The notes below the pieces were generated by a model. That model saw only the letters and a program-made list of their open reading frames with translations. It had not been told where the DNA came from and did no database searches. Of a DNA stretch of 6,994 bases, positions 1-5,910 are shown one piece after another. Each line of letters starts with the position of its first letter. Position 1 is the stretch's first letter. Origin of the DNA: Chloroflexota bacterium. GTDB lineage: Bacteria > Chloroflexota > Limnocylindria > Limnocylindrales > CSP1-4. The position numbers were made by a program, and so were the translations under genes. Location: contig PMJT01000112.1 in NCBI GenBank assembly GCA_003158495.1, positions 1-6,994 on the forward strand, written 5' to 3'.

Positions 1-1483
1 GTGGTTTTCGTGGTCGCGGCGGGCGTCGGGTCTGCGATCCCGATCTCGTTCCCGAGCGGCCGCCTGGACGGCCGGGCCCCGGCCGCGGTCGCCGCGGTCG
101 CCATCACCTGCGCCCTGTACCGCGCCGAACAGGTCCTCCTGTTCGATCCGATTGGCACGATCGCCGGCTGGACCCAGCCGAACCCGTTCTACATCAAAGG
201 CCGACCCGTCGTTCCTGTCAGCGCTCGACGCGTTCAACGGCGTATACGGGTTGGTATTCCTGCTCGGCTTCGGGTTCTGGCTGGCACGCCGATGGTGGCG
301 TCTGAGCGGCCCGGCCCGATTGTCGATCGGACCCGTCCTGGCCGGCGGCCTGGTCTTTGTCGGGGCTTCTGTGGCGCAGTCGGTCGCCGAGGAGATCGGC
401 GTTCACGGACAGGCGATGGACGCCATCGGGTTTGCCCACACCCTGACCTTCTACGTCGTCCCGGTCGGTTTCCTCGCCGGACTGCTTCGGGTTCGGATGG
501 CTCGCTCGGCGATCGCGGATCTGGTCGTGGAGCTGGGCGAGACGCCCGAGCCGGCCCAGCTTCGCCGAGCGCTGGTGACGGCGCTGGGAGATCGAACTCT
601 CGAGGTCGTGCTGTGGTCGGCCGACACCGGCATGTTCGTCGATGGCTCCGGCGCCCGCGTCGACTCGCTCGAGGCCCTGGCAGGCGGCCGTGCCGTGACT
701 ATGCTCGAACGCCAGGGCGCGCCGCTGGCCGCGATCCTCCACGATCCGGCGCTGCTGGAGGACCCGGGCCTCGTTGCCTCCGTTGCCGCCGCGGTACGCC
801 TGACGGTCGAGAACGACCGGCTCACGGCCGAGGTCCAGGACCAGCTGGCCGAGGTCCGGGCGTCGCGGGCGCGCATCGTGGAGGCCACGGATGCAGAGCG
901 ACGGCGGATCGAGCGGAACATCCACGACGGCGCCCAGCAGCGGCTCGTGGCGTTGTCGCTCGCCATCGGTCGCGCCCGCGCCCAGGCGGGCAACGCGACC
1001 AACCCCGAGCTCGAAACCACGCTGGCAGAGGCATCGGATGAAGTGCGCTCGGCCCTGGCGGAGTTGCGCGAGCTGGCCCGGGGCATCCATCCCGCCGTGC
1101 TGACCCAGGCCGGGCTGGAGCCGGCGATCAGGTCCCTGGTCGACCGTGCGGTCGTGCCTACAGAACTCCGCGTCGACGTGCCGTCGCGGTTGCCAGACGC
1201 CGTCGAGGCGGCGGCGTACTTCGTCGTCTCGGAGGCGCTGACGAACGCCGGCAAGCATGCCCGCGCCGGCTCGGCCTGCGTCGCATTAGCCGTCGTCGAC
1301 GGCGATCTCGTCGTCGAGGTAAGCGACGACGGCTGCGGCGGCGCTGACCCAGGGCGTGGCTCGGGCCTGCGCGGCCTCGGCGACCGCGTGGAAGCAATCG
1401 GCGGCAGGTTGGAAGCGACGAGCCCGGCCGGCGGCGGCACGATCATCCGGGCGACGTTGCCCATCGCCGCGGCAGGCCAATGA
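1..1483 (+). CDS. Membrane sensor histidine kinase, DesK/NarL (HisKA_3) type; 5'-partial and apparently frameshifted
   Basis: Sensor kinase that would autophosphorylate on His and pass phosphate to the response regulator encoded immediately downstream. From about position 200 on it reads in the frame ending at 1483. Hydrophobic segments lie at about 239-292, 320-388 and 422-490. A GAF-like linker with the family's LEDPGLV motif follows, then a coiled coil, then HisKA_3 with ERRRIERNIHDGAQQRL (phospho-acceptor His codon 923-925). The HATPase domain has the N-box Asn at 1244-1246 in EALTNAGKHA, DDGCGG at 1325-1342, and a GSGLRGLGDRV loop. Before position 200 the plausible protein lies in the other forward frame (positions 1-201): it has the FPSGRL motif and a hydrophobic helix ending in LLFDP and NPFYIKG. 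The ATG at 152 in the downstream frame would give an Arg/Ser-rich N-terminus unlike the family, so I do not take it as the true start. The start lies upstream of the window. Overlap with the regulator gene (ATGA) implies translational coupling. The family call is very safe; the intactness of the gene is not. Confidence 0.88.
   Translation, partial: WFSWSRRASGLRSRSRSRAAAWTAGPRPRSPRSPSPAPCTAPNRSSCSIRLARSPAGPSRTRSTSKADPSFLSALDAFNGVYGLVFLLGFGFWLARRWWRLSGPARLSIGPVLAGGLVFVGASVAQSVAEEIGVHGQAMDAIGFAHTLTFYVVPVGFLAGLLRVRMARSAIADLVVELGETPEPAQLRRALVTALGDRTLEVVLWSADTGMFVDGSGARVDSLEALAGGRAVTMLERQGAPLAAILHDPALLEDPGLVASVAAAVRLTVENDRLTAEVQDQLAEVRASRARIVEATDAERRRIERNIHDGAQQRLVALSLAIGRARAQAGNATNPELETTLAEASDEVRSALAELRELARGIHPAVLTQAGLEPAIRSLVDRAVVPTELRVDVPSRLPDAVEAAAYFVVSEALTNAGKHARAGSACVALAVVDGDLVVEVSDDGCGGADPGRGSGLRGLGDRVEAIGGRLEATSPAGGGTIIRATLPIAAAGQ
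196..208 (+). other. Apparent +1 frameshift site in the kinase gene
   Basis: The frame starting at position 1 encodes family-like membrane sequence ending NPFYIKG (181-201). The frame starting at position 2 encodes family-like sequence from about 203 (DPSFLSALDAFNGVYGLVF). Dropping a single base around 199-203, in the short run aaaggccg, would join them as NPFYIKG-DPSFLSALD, which matches the length and style of this membrane domain. The other side of each frame is Arg/Pro/Ser/Gly-rich shadow sequence. It could be a real mutation, a sequencing or assembly indel, or less likely a recoding site. No strong slippery heptamer or downstream pseudoknot is obvious. Confidence 0.7.
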
Positions 1484-2139
1484 CCCAGGCGCTGCGCGTC
1501 GTTCTCGCCGATGATTCGGTGCTCCTTCGAGAAGGTCTGGCCAGGCTCCTGATCGAGGCCGGCTTCGACGTCGTGGGCCAATGCGGCACCGCCGAGGACC
1601 TGCTGACCATTGTCCGCGCGACCCGGCCGGACGTGGCCGTCGTCGACATCCGCATGCCGCCGACGCACTCGAACGAAGGCCTCGTCGCCGCCGACGCGAT
1701 CCGCGCCGAGTACAGCGGGGGCGTCGCTGTCCTCGTGCTGTCGCAATACGTCGAGACCGAGTTCGCGCTCCGGCTCGTCACCGATGGCGGCGGGGGAGTC
1801 GGATACCTCCTCAAGGACCGTGTGGCCGATGTACGCGAGTTTGCCGAATCGCTCCGGCGTGTCGCGCGCGGAGGCTCGGTGATTGACCCCGAGGTCGTTG
1901 CCCTGCTCGTCAACCGGCGGCGCGCCCGCGGTCCACTCGACGAGCTGACGGACCGCGAGCGGGAGGTCCTGGCGCTCATGGCCGAAGGCCGCTCGAACCA
2001 GGCCATCTGTGAGCGACTCTTTGTGACTCCGAAGACGGTCGAGGCGCATATCGCCAGCATCTTCTCCAAGCTGGAACTGCTGCCCGCACCGGACGACCAC
2101 CGCCGGGTCCTGGCCGTGCTGGCATACCTGCGCAAGTAG
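1480..2139 (+). CDS. NarL/LuxR-family response regulator
   Basis: DNA-binding transcription regulator of 219 aa, the usual length for NarL-type regulators and the cognate partner of the kinase upstream. The receiver domain spans about residues 5-120. It shows the acidic pair D11/D12, the phospho-acceptor D56 in VVDIRMPP, S88 in LVLSQ and K112 in YLLKD, so all switch residues are present. The LuxR-type HTH spans about 153-200 (LTDREREVLALMAEG, then TPKTVEAHIASIFSKL). The ATG overlaps the kinase stop codon as ATGA, so the two are almost certainly co-transcribed and translationally coupled. A Gly run (103-106) before the K112 loop is slightly longer in Gly than usual but in place. Targets are not visible. 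The export operon starting about 215 bases downstream is the nearest candidate, by position only. Confidence 0.95.
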   Translation: MTQALRVVLADDSVLLREGLARLLIEAGFDVVGQCGTAEDLLTIVRATRPDVAVVDIRMPPTHSNEGLVAADAIRAEYSGGVAVLVLSQYVETEFALRLVTDGGGGVGYLLKDRVADVREFAESLRRVARGGSVIDPEVVALLVNRRRARGPLDELTDREREVLALMAEGRSNQAICERLFVTPKTVEAHIASIFSKLELLPAPDDHRRVLAVLAYLRK

Positions 2140-2146
2140 CGGCCCC

Positions 2147-2181
2147 GGCGCCGAACCGCGCCGCGCCGCCGGCTCGGCGCC
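2147..2181 (+). terminator. GC-rich hairpin after the two-component operon, possible terminator
   Basis: A perfect 8-bp inverted repeat, GGCGCCGA (2147-2154) and TCGGCGCC (2174-2181), encloses 19 bases. Past one A-C mismatch, three more pairs (2156-2158 with 2170-2172) extend the stem. It begins 8 bases after the response regulator stop. No T tract follows, so it is not a classical intrinsic terminator, but U-less hairpins at operon ends are common in high-GC genomes. The stem is visible in the sequence; the role is inferred. Confidence 0.45.
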
Positions 2182-2233
2182 CGATCGACCGACCTTCTGC
2201 CGGGCATCCCGCGGAGTCCCTGCACCTTTGCTC

Positions 2234-2261
2234 TTGACATCGCGCAGCCGGTGCCTAATAT
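2234..2261 (+). promoter_or_regulatory. Sigma-70-type promoter of the export operon
   Basis: A perfect -35 hexamer TTGACA (2234-2239) and a -10-like TAATAT (2256-2261, 4 of 6 to TATAAT) are separated by 16 bases, in an otherwise GC-dominated stretch. The predicted transcription start is about 2267-2270, leaving an 85-base leader to the ATPase ATG. The -10 box abuts and slightly overlaps the dyad operator at 2260-2289, so repressor binding would block polymerase. Confidence 0.75.
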
Positions 2262-2289
2262 GAGCAAGCGTTCATGAACACACGCTCAT
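2260..2289 (+). promoter_or_regulatory. Large dyad operator, probable TetR binding site
   Basis: This is a 30-base imperfect palindrome centred between 2274 and 2275, with 24 of 30 positions symmetric. The outer arms are ATGAGC (2260-2265) and GCTCAT (2284-2289), and the core is the perfect GTTCATGAAC (2270-2279). It can also be read as two abutting 14-mers, TGAGCAAGCGTTCA (2261-2274) and TGAACACACGCTCA (2275-2288), each TGA-N8-TCA. Tandem TGA(A/G)CG-like half sites are typical of TetR-family operators, where two dimers often bind. Its place at the -10/+1 region and the TetR gene in the same operon make autorepression the natural reading. The binding protein is inferred. Confidence 0.72.
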
Positions 2290-2353
2290 AACACCGACCG
2301 GAGCCGGCGCCAGCCGGGCCGGCCGCGTTCGACCTGCAATCCGGGAGTTCGAT

Positions 2354-3292
2354 ATGGCTACTGTCTCGATCCAATCGCTTACCAAACGCTTCGGCCGGGT
2401 GCTGGCCGTCGACGGGCTTACGTTCGAAGCGCCACCAGGCAAGATCACCGGGTTCCTCGGCCCAAACGGCGCCGGCAAGACGACCACGCTTCGATCGCTG
2501 GTCGGGCTCGTGCGGCAGACGAGCGGCCAGGCCCTGATCGACGGCAGCCGCTACCAGGACCTCGCGCAGCCGCGCCGGGTCGTGGGAGCGGTGCTGGAAT
2601 CCGGCTCCAGCCGACCCGGGCGGAGCGGTCGGGACCATCTGCGCGTCCTCGCCGGCACGACCGGTGTCGGCGCGACCAGGGTCGACGAAGTGCTCGACAT
2701 GGTCGGCCTGACCGGCGCCGCCGGGCGCCGCGTCGCCGAATACTCGCTGGGTATGCGCCAGCGTCTCGGGCTGGCCGGGGCCCTGTTGGCCGACCCGGCG
2801 GTCCTGATCCTCGACGAGCCGGCCAACGGCCTCGATCCGGAAGGGATCGCCTGGCTTCGCAACCTTATGAGGGGTCTCGCCGCCGAAGGCCGGACCGTTC
2901 TCATCTCGAGCCACCTGCTGAGCGAGGTCGCCCAGACGGTGGACCGCGTCGTGATCATCGATCACGGCCAACTCAAGTTCACCGGCTCACTGGCGGAGTT
3001 GGGGAGCGGCACTGTGGTGGTGCGCGCGGTCCAGCTGGACCAGTTGCGCGCGGCGCTCGGCCTCGCCGGGTACCAGGTCACGGCCGCGGCCGGGGCGTTG
3101 GAAGTGACCGGCGCCACGGCCGAAGAGGTCGGCCGCGTGGCGGCAGACGTCCGGATCGCGCTCTCCGCGCTCACCTCCGAGGGCGCCTCGCTCGAGGCCG
3201 CCTTCCTGCGACTCACATCCTCGGACGAGGCGCCGCGAGCTTCACGCTTCCGGCGGCCCTCGGCCGCACCCGCCCCGCGCGGCAACAACTAG
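2354..3292 (+). CDS. ABC transporter ATP-binding protein (ABC-2 exporter, DrrA/CcmA-like)
   Basis: Cytoplasmic ATPase of 312 aa that would power export through the permease encoded next. Visible motifs in order: Walker A GPNGAGKT (36-43), signature YSLGMRQR (130-137), Walker B VLILDEP (150-156) with D-loop NGLDP (158-162), and H-loop Ser-Ser-His187. The Q-loop region reads AVLESGSSRPGRSGRDHL, with Glu82 where many ATPases have Gln. This form is seen in a subgroup of ABC-2 exporter ATPases. Residues from about 215 form the C-terminal extension usual in this group, ending in a basic, Pro/Ala-rich tail. The start is supported by GGGAG (2343-2347) six bases before ATG. The 5' leader contains a small hairpin CCGGC-gcca-GCCGG (2304-2317). 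It is the first gene of a three-gene operon, 11 bases from the permease. The substrate cannot be read from the sequence. Confidence 0.95.
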   Translation: MATVSIQSLTKRFGRVLAVDGLTFEAPPGKITGFLGPNGAGKTTTLRSLVGLVRQTSGQALIDGSRYQDLAQPRRVVGAVLESGSSRPGRSGRDHLRVLAGTTGVGATRVDEVLDMVGLTGAAGRRVAEYSLGMRQRLGLAGALLADPAVLILDEPANGLDPEGIAWLRNLMRGLAAEGRTVLISSHLLSEVAQTVDRVVIIDHGQLKFTGSLAELGSGTVVVRAVQLDQLRAALGLAGYQVTAAAGALEVTGATAEEVGRVAADVRIALSALTSEGASLEAAFLRLTSSDEAPRASRFRRPSAAPAPRGNN

Positions 3293-3303
3293 AAGGATCG
3301 GAA

Positions 3304-4032
3304 ATGTACGCCCTCATCTCCAACGAGTTCCTCAAGCTGCGGACGTCTCGGGCTCCGTGGCTGATCATCGCCATCCAGCAGATCCTGGTCGTAGCCGCCC
3401 TGAGCGGCATGGCCATCGCCGAGCTGGACTTCAAGAGCCCCACGGCGGCGCGCCTGCTCCTGGCTCACGCCGGCATGACCTCCCTCCTGGTCATGGTCCT
3501 GGGCATCCTGGCCGTCGCCGGCGAGTACCGCGACGGCACGATCACCGACACGTTCCTCGCCACTCCGCGCCGGTCGCGCGTCATCGGCGCGAAGCTCGTT
3601 GCCTACACCGCGGTCGGCGTCCTCTCGGGGATCCTGACCGCGATCACGGCCCTCATCGTGGGCATGGCCTGGTTCTCGGCCAAGGGCTATACCCTCGACC
3701 CGACCAGCGCCGATGTCTGGCAGACGCTCCTCGGCGCGGCACTGTGGATGCCGCTCTACGCAGCGATCGGCGTCGGGCTGGGCGCCATGGTGCGCAACCT
3801 CGCTTCGGCTGTGGCCATCGCCCTCGCCTGGATCGCATTCGTCGAAGGCATCGCCATCAACCTGCTCGGCGACCTCGGCCGCTGGCTGCCTATGGCGAGC
3901 GGCATGGCGCTGGACAATGTGCCGCAGGGCAAGCTGCTCCCGCAGGGCGCGGGCGGTCTGGTGCTCGTGGGGTACGCAATCCTGTTCGCGGTAGTCGCTA
4001 CGCTTGCAACCATGAGGAGCGATGTCGCCTAG
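3304..4032 (+). CDS. ABC-2 type transporter permease
   Basis: Integral membrane partner of the ATPase, 242 aa, in the usual range for short ABC-2 permeases with six membrane spans. Hydrophobic segments lie at about residues 19-39, 58-73, 98-123, 143-165, 166-185 and 215-236. The cytoplasmic loop after the second segment carries GEYRDGTITDTFLATPRRSRVIGAKL-like sequence (73-98), the E-R-GT-P-R-K pattern of ABC-2 permeases that contacts the ATPase. A good AAGGA (3293-3297) lies six bases before ATG. Its last 11 bases overlap the start of the TetR gene, so the three genes form one transcription unit. Permease and ATPase would form a 2+2 exporter. Candidate substrates are lipophilic drugs or lipids, as in other ABC-2/TetR cassettes, but this is inference. 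Confidence 0.92.
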   Translation: MYALISNEFLKLRTSRAPWLIIAIQQILVVAALSGMAIAELDFKSPTAARLLLAHAGMTSLLVMVLGILAVAGEYRDGTITDTFLATPRRSRVIGAKLVAYTAVGVLSGILTAITALIVGMAWFSAKGYTLDPTSADVWQTLLGAALWMPLYAAIGVGLGAMVRNLASAVAIALAWIAFVEGIAINLLGDLGRWLPMASGMALDNVPQGKLLPQGAGGLVLVGYAILFAVVATLATMRSDVA

Positions 4033-4657
4033 GCGCGCAAAGGCGGTCGGCGGTCGGGTCGGCGACGATCCGGCCGCTGCGCTGCGCGCGCATCTGATCG
4101 ACGTCACCGAAGGTCTGCTCGGCGGCGCTCCACTGGCGTCGATCACGACCCGGGACATCGCCCGGGCCGCGGGCGTCTCGGACGGCGTCCTCTACAACTA
4201 CTTCGAGGACAAGACCGCGCTGGTCCTGGCGGCGCTGGTGCAGCGCTACCGGCGCCTGGCCCGACGCTTCTTCGCGTCTCTGCCCGAGCCGGGCTCCTCG
4301 ACCGTGCAGGCCAATCTCGAAGGCTTTGCGGTCGGCCTGCTCGGGCTGATCGGCGAGGCCATGCCGATGGTCGCGGGACTGCTCACCGATCCCGCACTGC
4401 TGCATCGATTATTCGACGAGATCCACCGCGACGAACTCAGCCCGCAGTACATCCAGGCTCGGGTCGGCGAGTACCTGCTGGCCGAGCAGCGACTCGGCCG
4501 GCTGCCGGCGGAGGCCGACGTGGCGCCGGTCGGCATGCTTCTGATGGGTACGATCGTCGTCATGGCGCTGAGCGGCATGTTCGCGATCCCCGCCGGCGTG
4601 ACTCCCGCAGCCCAGCTCGGGCCGACGGTTGCCACGATCCTGCGGGGATTGGGGTAG
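4022..4657 (+). CDS. TetR/AcrR-family transcriptional regulator
   Basis: A 211-aa one-component repressor. The N-terminal HTH spans about residues 21-67. The recognition region ITTRDIARAAGVSDGVLYNYF (41-61) followed by EDKTAL is the standard TetR signature. The rest is the helical ligand and dimerisation domain, with a hydrophobic stretch at about 176-190 (MLLMGTIVVMALSGM) that could line a ligand pocket for a lipophilic molecule. It overlaps the permease end by 11 bases. Its GAGGAG (4014-4019) sits only two bases from ATG, which is tight, so translation may depend on coupling to the permease. No other in-frame ATG/GTG lies near a better site. By position it most likely represses its own operon through the dyad at 2260-2289, with export substrate or an analogue as inducer. 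The family is certain; the ligand is unknown. Confidence 0.93.
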   Translation: MSPRRAKAVGGRVGDDPAAALRAHLIDVTEGLLGGAPLASITTRDIARAAGVSDGVLYNYFEDKTALVLAALVQRYRRLARRFFASLPEPGSSTVQANLEGFAVGLLGLIGEAMPMVAGLLTDPALLHRLFDEIHRDELSPQYIQARVGEYLLAEQRLGRLPAEADVAPVGMLLMGTIVVMALSGMFAIPAGVTPAAQLGPTVATILRGLG

Positions 4658-4710
4658 GCGGCGCAGGAATCGTGACGCGGCCCGACAGGTATCGGCCTCA
4701 GGCTTGATTC

Positions 4711-5865
4711 GTGGCAGAAGTGACGGCCCAAACCCTTCCGATCGATCAGCGGCAACTCCTGGTGCGGCGGTCCGCCTCGCAGATGCTGGATCGTCGGATC
4801 GGCGGCGGGCCCGAGGCTGCCGTGCGGGCGCTTCTGGCCGTCCAGGCCCAGGATCGAAGCGCATGGCGCCTGGCGCTGCGGGCCCGCGTGGCTGGCATCG
4901 CGGCCACGGACGTAAACGTCGCCCTGACGGAGAAGAGATCGCTCGTCGTGGCCTGGCTCAATCGCGGCACGCTGCACCTCGTCTGTGCCGAGGACTACCC
5001 GTGGCTTCGTGTTCTGTCCGCCCCAACGCTGGTCACGGGGAATGCGCGCCGCCTGTCGCAGGAGGGGCTGTCGCTCGACGACGTCGAGCGCGGCGTCGCC
5101 ACGATCGAACGTGCTCTCACCTCGGAGGGGCCGCTCGTCCGGTCCGACCTGCGCGATCGACTGGCAGGGCAGGGGATCAGGACCGACGGCCAGGCCCTCG
5201 TGCACCTCCTGTTCGCCACAGTCATCCGCGGCATCGCCGTCCAGGGCCCGATGATCGGGTCGCAGCATGCCTTCGTTCACGCCCGTGAATGGCTCGGGAC
5301 GGCGGCTGAGCCGCTTTCGCCCGACGATCGCGACCGGGCCCTGGCCGAACTGGCTCGGAGGTACCTGGTCGGCCACGGACCGGCCACCGACGCGGACCTG
5401 GCGAAGTGGGCGGGGCTGCCGCTGCGGGAGGCCCGCGTGGGCTTGCGTACGATCGGCGCGGAACTGGAAGACCTCGGCGGCGGGCTGGTGGACCTGGCCG
5501 GCCGCCACGACGCGCGCCTCGCCGCGCCCGGGGCCGCTGCCGCCGAACCCGCGCAGCCACTCCCGCCCCGCCTGCTCCCATCCTGGGACCCGAGTCTCGT
5601 CGGCTGGGCCGGCCGCGAGCCGATCCTGCGTCAGATCGATGAACCGCGAGTCATCCCGCCGGGCGGCGGCCTCTTCCGGCCGTTTGCCACGGTCGACGGC
5701 GTCGCGGCCGCGACGTGGGGCCTGCGGCGCCTCGGCGAACGGCTCGAAGTCCGGATCGACCCGTTTCGCCCGCTCGACTCGGAGGCGATCGAGGCCCTAC
5801 AGGCCGAGGCCCAGGACGTCGCCCGCTTCGAAGGCCGGACGCTCGCCGGCAGCCCGTTCGCCTGA
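4711..5865 (+). CDS. AlkZ/YcaQ-like winged-helix protein (HTH_42), candidate DNA glycosylase
   Basis: A 384-aa protein of the winged-helix DNA-binding/AlkZ-like family. Family features seen are the N-terminal LLAVQAQDRSAW (41-52), RGTLHLV (85-91), a central helical part, RLLPSWDPSLVGW in the C-terminal half, and a late FATVDGVAAATWGLRR segment. In the characterised relatives, AlkZ of Streptomyces sahachiroi uses a QxQ pair to unhook DNA interstrand crosslinks and E. coli YcaQ/AlkX uses QxD. Here Q45-A46-Q47 preserves QxQ, so an alkylpurine or crosslink glycosylase role is plausible but untested; many family members are uncharacterised. The start is GTG 4711: an in-frame TGA at 4705-4707 rules out anything upstream, and the N-terminal helix is needed by the family. 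No clear Shine-Dalgarno is present. It lies 53 bases after the TetR gene on the same strand, possibly in read-through. Confidence 0.85.
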   Translation: MAEVTAQTLPIDQRQLLVRRSASQMLDRRIGGGPEAAVRALLAVQAQDRSAWRLALRARVAGIAATDVNVALTEKRSLVVAWLNRGTLHLVCAEDYPWLRVLSAPTLVTGNARRLSQEGLSLDDVERGVATIERALTSEGPLVRSDLRDRLAGQGIRTDGQALVHLLFATVIRGIAVQGPMIGSQHAFVHAREWLGTAAEPLSPDDRDRALAELARRYLVGHGPATDADLAKWAGLPLREARVGLRTIGAELEDLGGGLVDLAGRHDARLAAPGAAAAEPAQPLPPRLLPSWDPSLVGWAGREPILRQIDEPRVIPPGGGLFRPFATVDGVAAATWGLRRLGERLEVRIDPFRPLDSEAIEALQAEAQDVARFEGRTLAGSPFA

Positions 5866-5910
5866 CGCGACCCGGTTTGACGTCGACCAACTCGGCGCGA
5901 CACTTGGCTC

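Noticed and set aside
152..199. ATG 152 as the genuine kinase start
   Set aside because: The resulting N-terminus (MARSPAGPSRTRSTSK) is unlike the family. It has no ribosome site and overlaps family-like coding sequence in the other frame.
202..1041. Continuation of the first forward frame past the frameshift to 1041
   Set aside because: After about position 201 this frame becomes Arg/Gly/Pro-rich without motifs, while the other frame carries the kinase domains. Only positions 1-201 of the first frame look real.
451..2100. Long - strand open frame (549 codons) across the kinase and response regulator genes
   Set aside because: It lies antisense to two genes with complete, conserved domains. 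Its product is Arg/Ser/Ala-rich low complexity with no motif, a typical shadow in a GC-rich genome.
2303..2323. Leader hairpins around GCCGGC repeats as a riboswitch or attenuator
   Set aside because: The stems are only 5-6 bp of GC in a GC-rich leader, with no conserved aptamer-like sequence, no alternative terminator and no leader peptide.
3213..3292. Pro/Ala/Arg-rich tail of the ATPase as a sign of a frameshift at the gene end
   Set aside because: The frame runs cleanly to a stop 11 bases before the permease ATG, with a good ribosome site between them. Low-complexity tails are common in such ATPases.
4246..5508. Long - strand open frame (420 codons) across the TetR and AlkZ-like genes
   Set aside because: Antisense to two well-supported genes, with a product that shows no domain and shifts composition along its length. 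It is a codon-bias shadow.
5877..5905. TTGACG at 5877-5882 as a -35 box for the DUF1684 gene
   Set aside because: The sequence at the proper distance (ACACTT near 5900) is a poor -10 match, and the 45-base gap is consistent with simple co-transcription.
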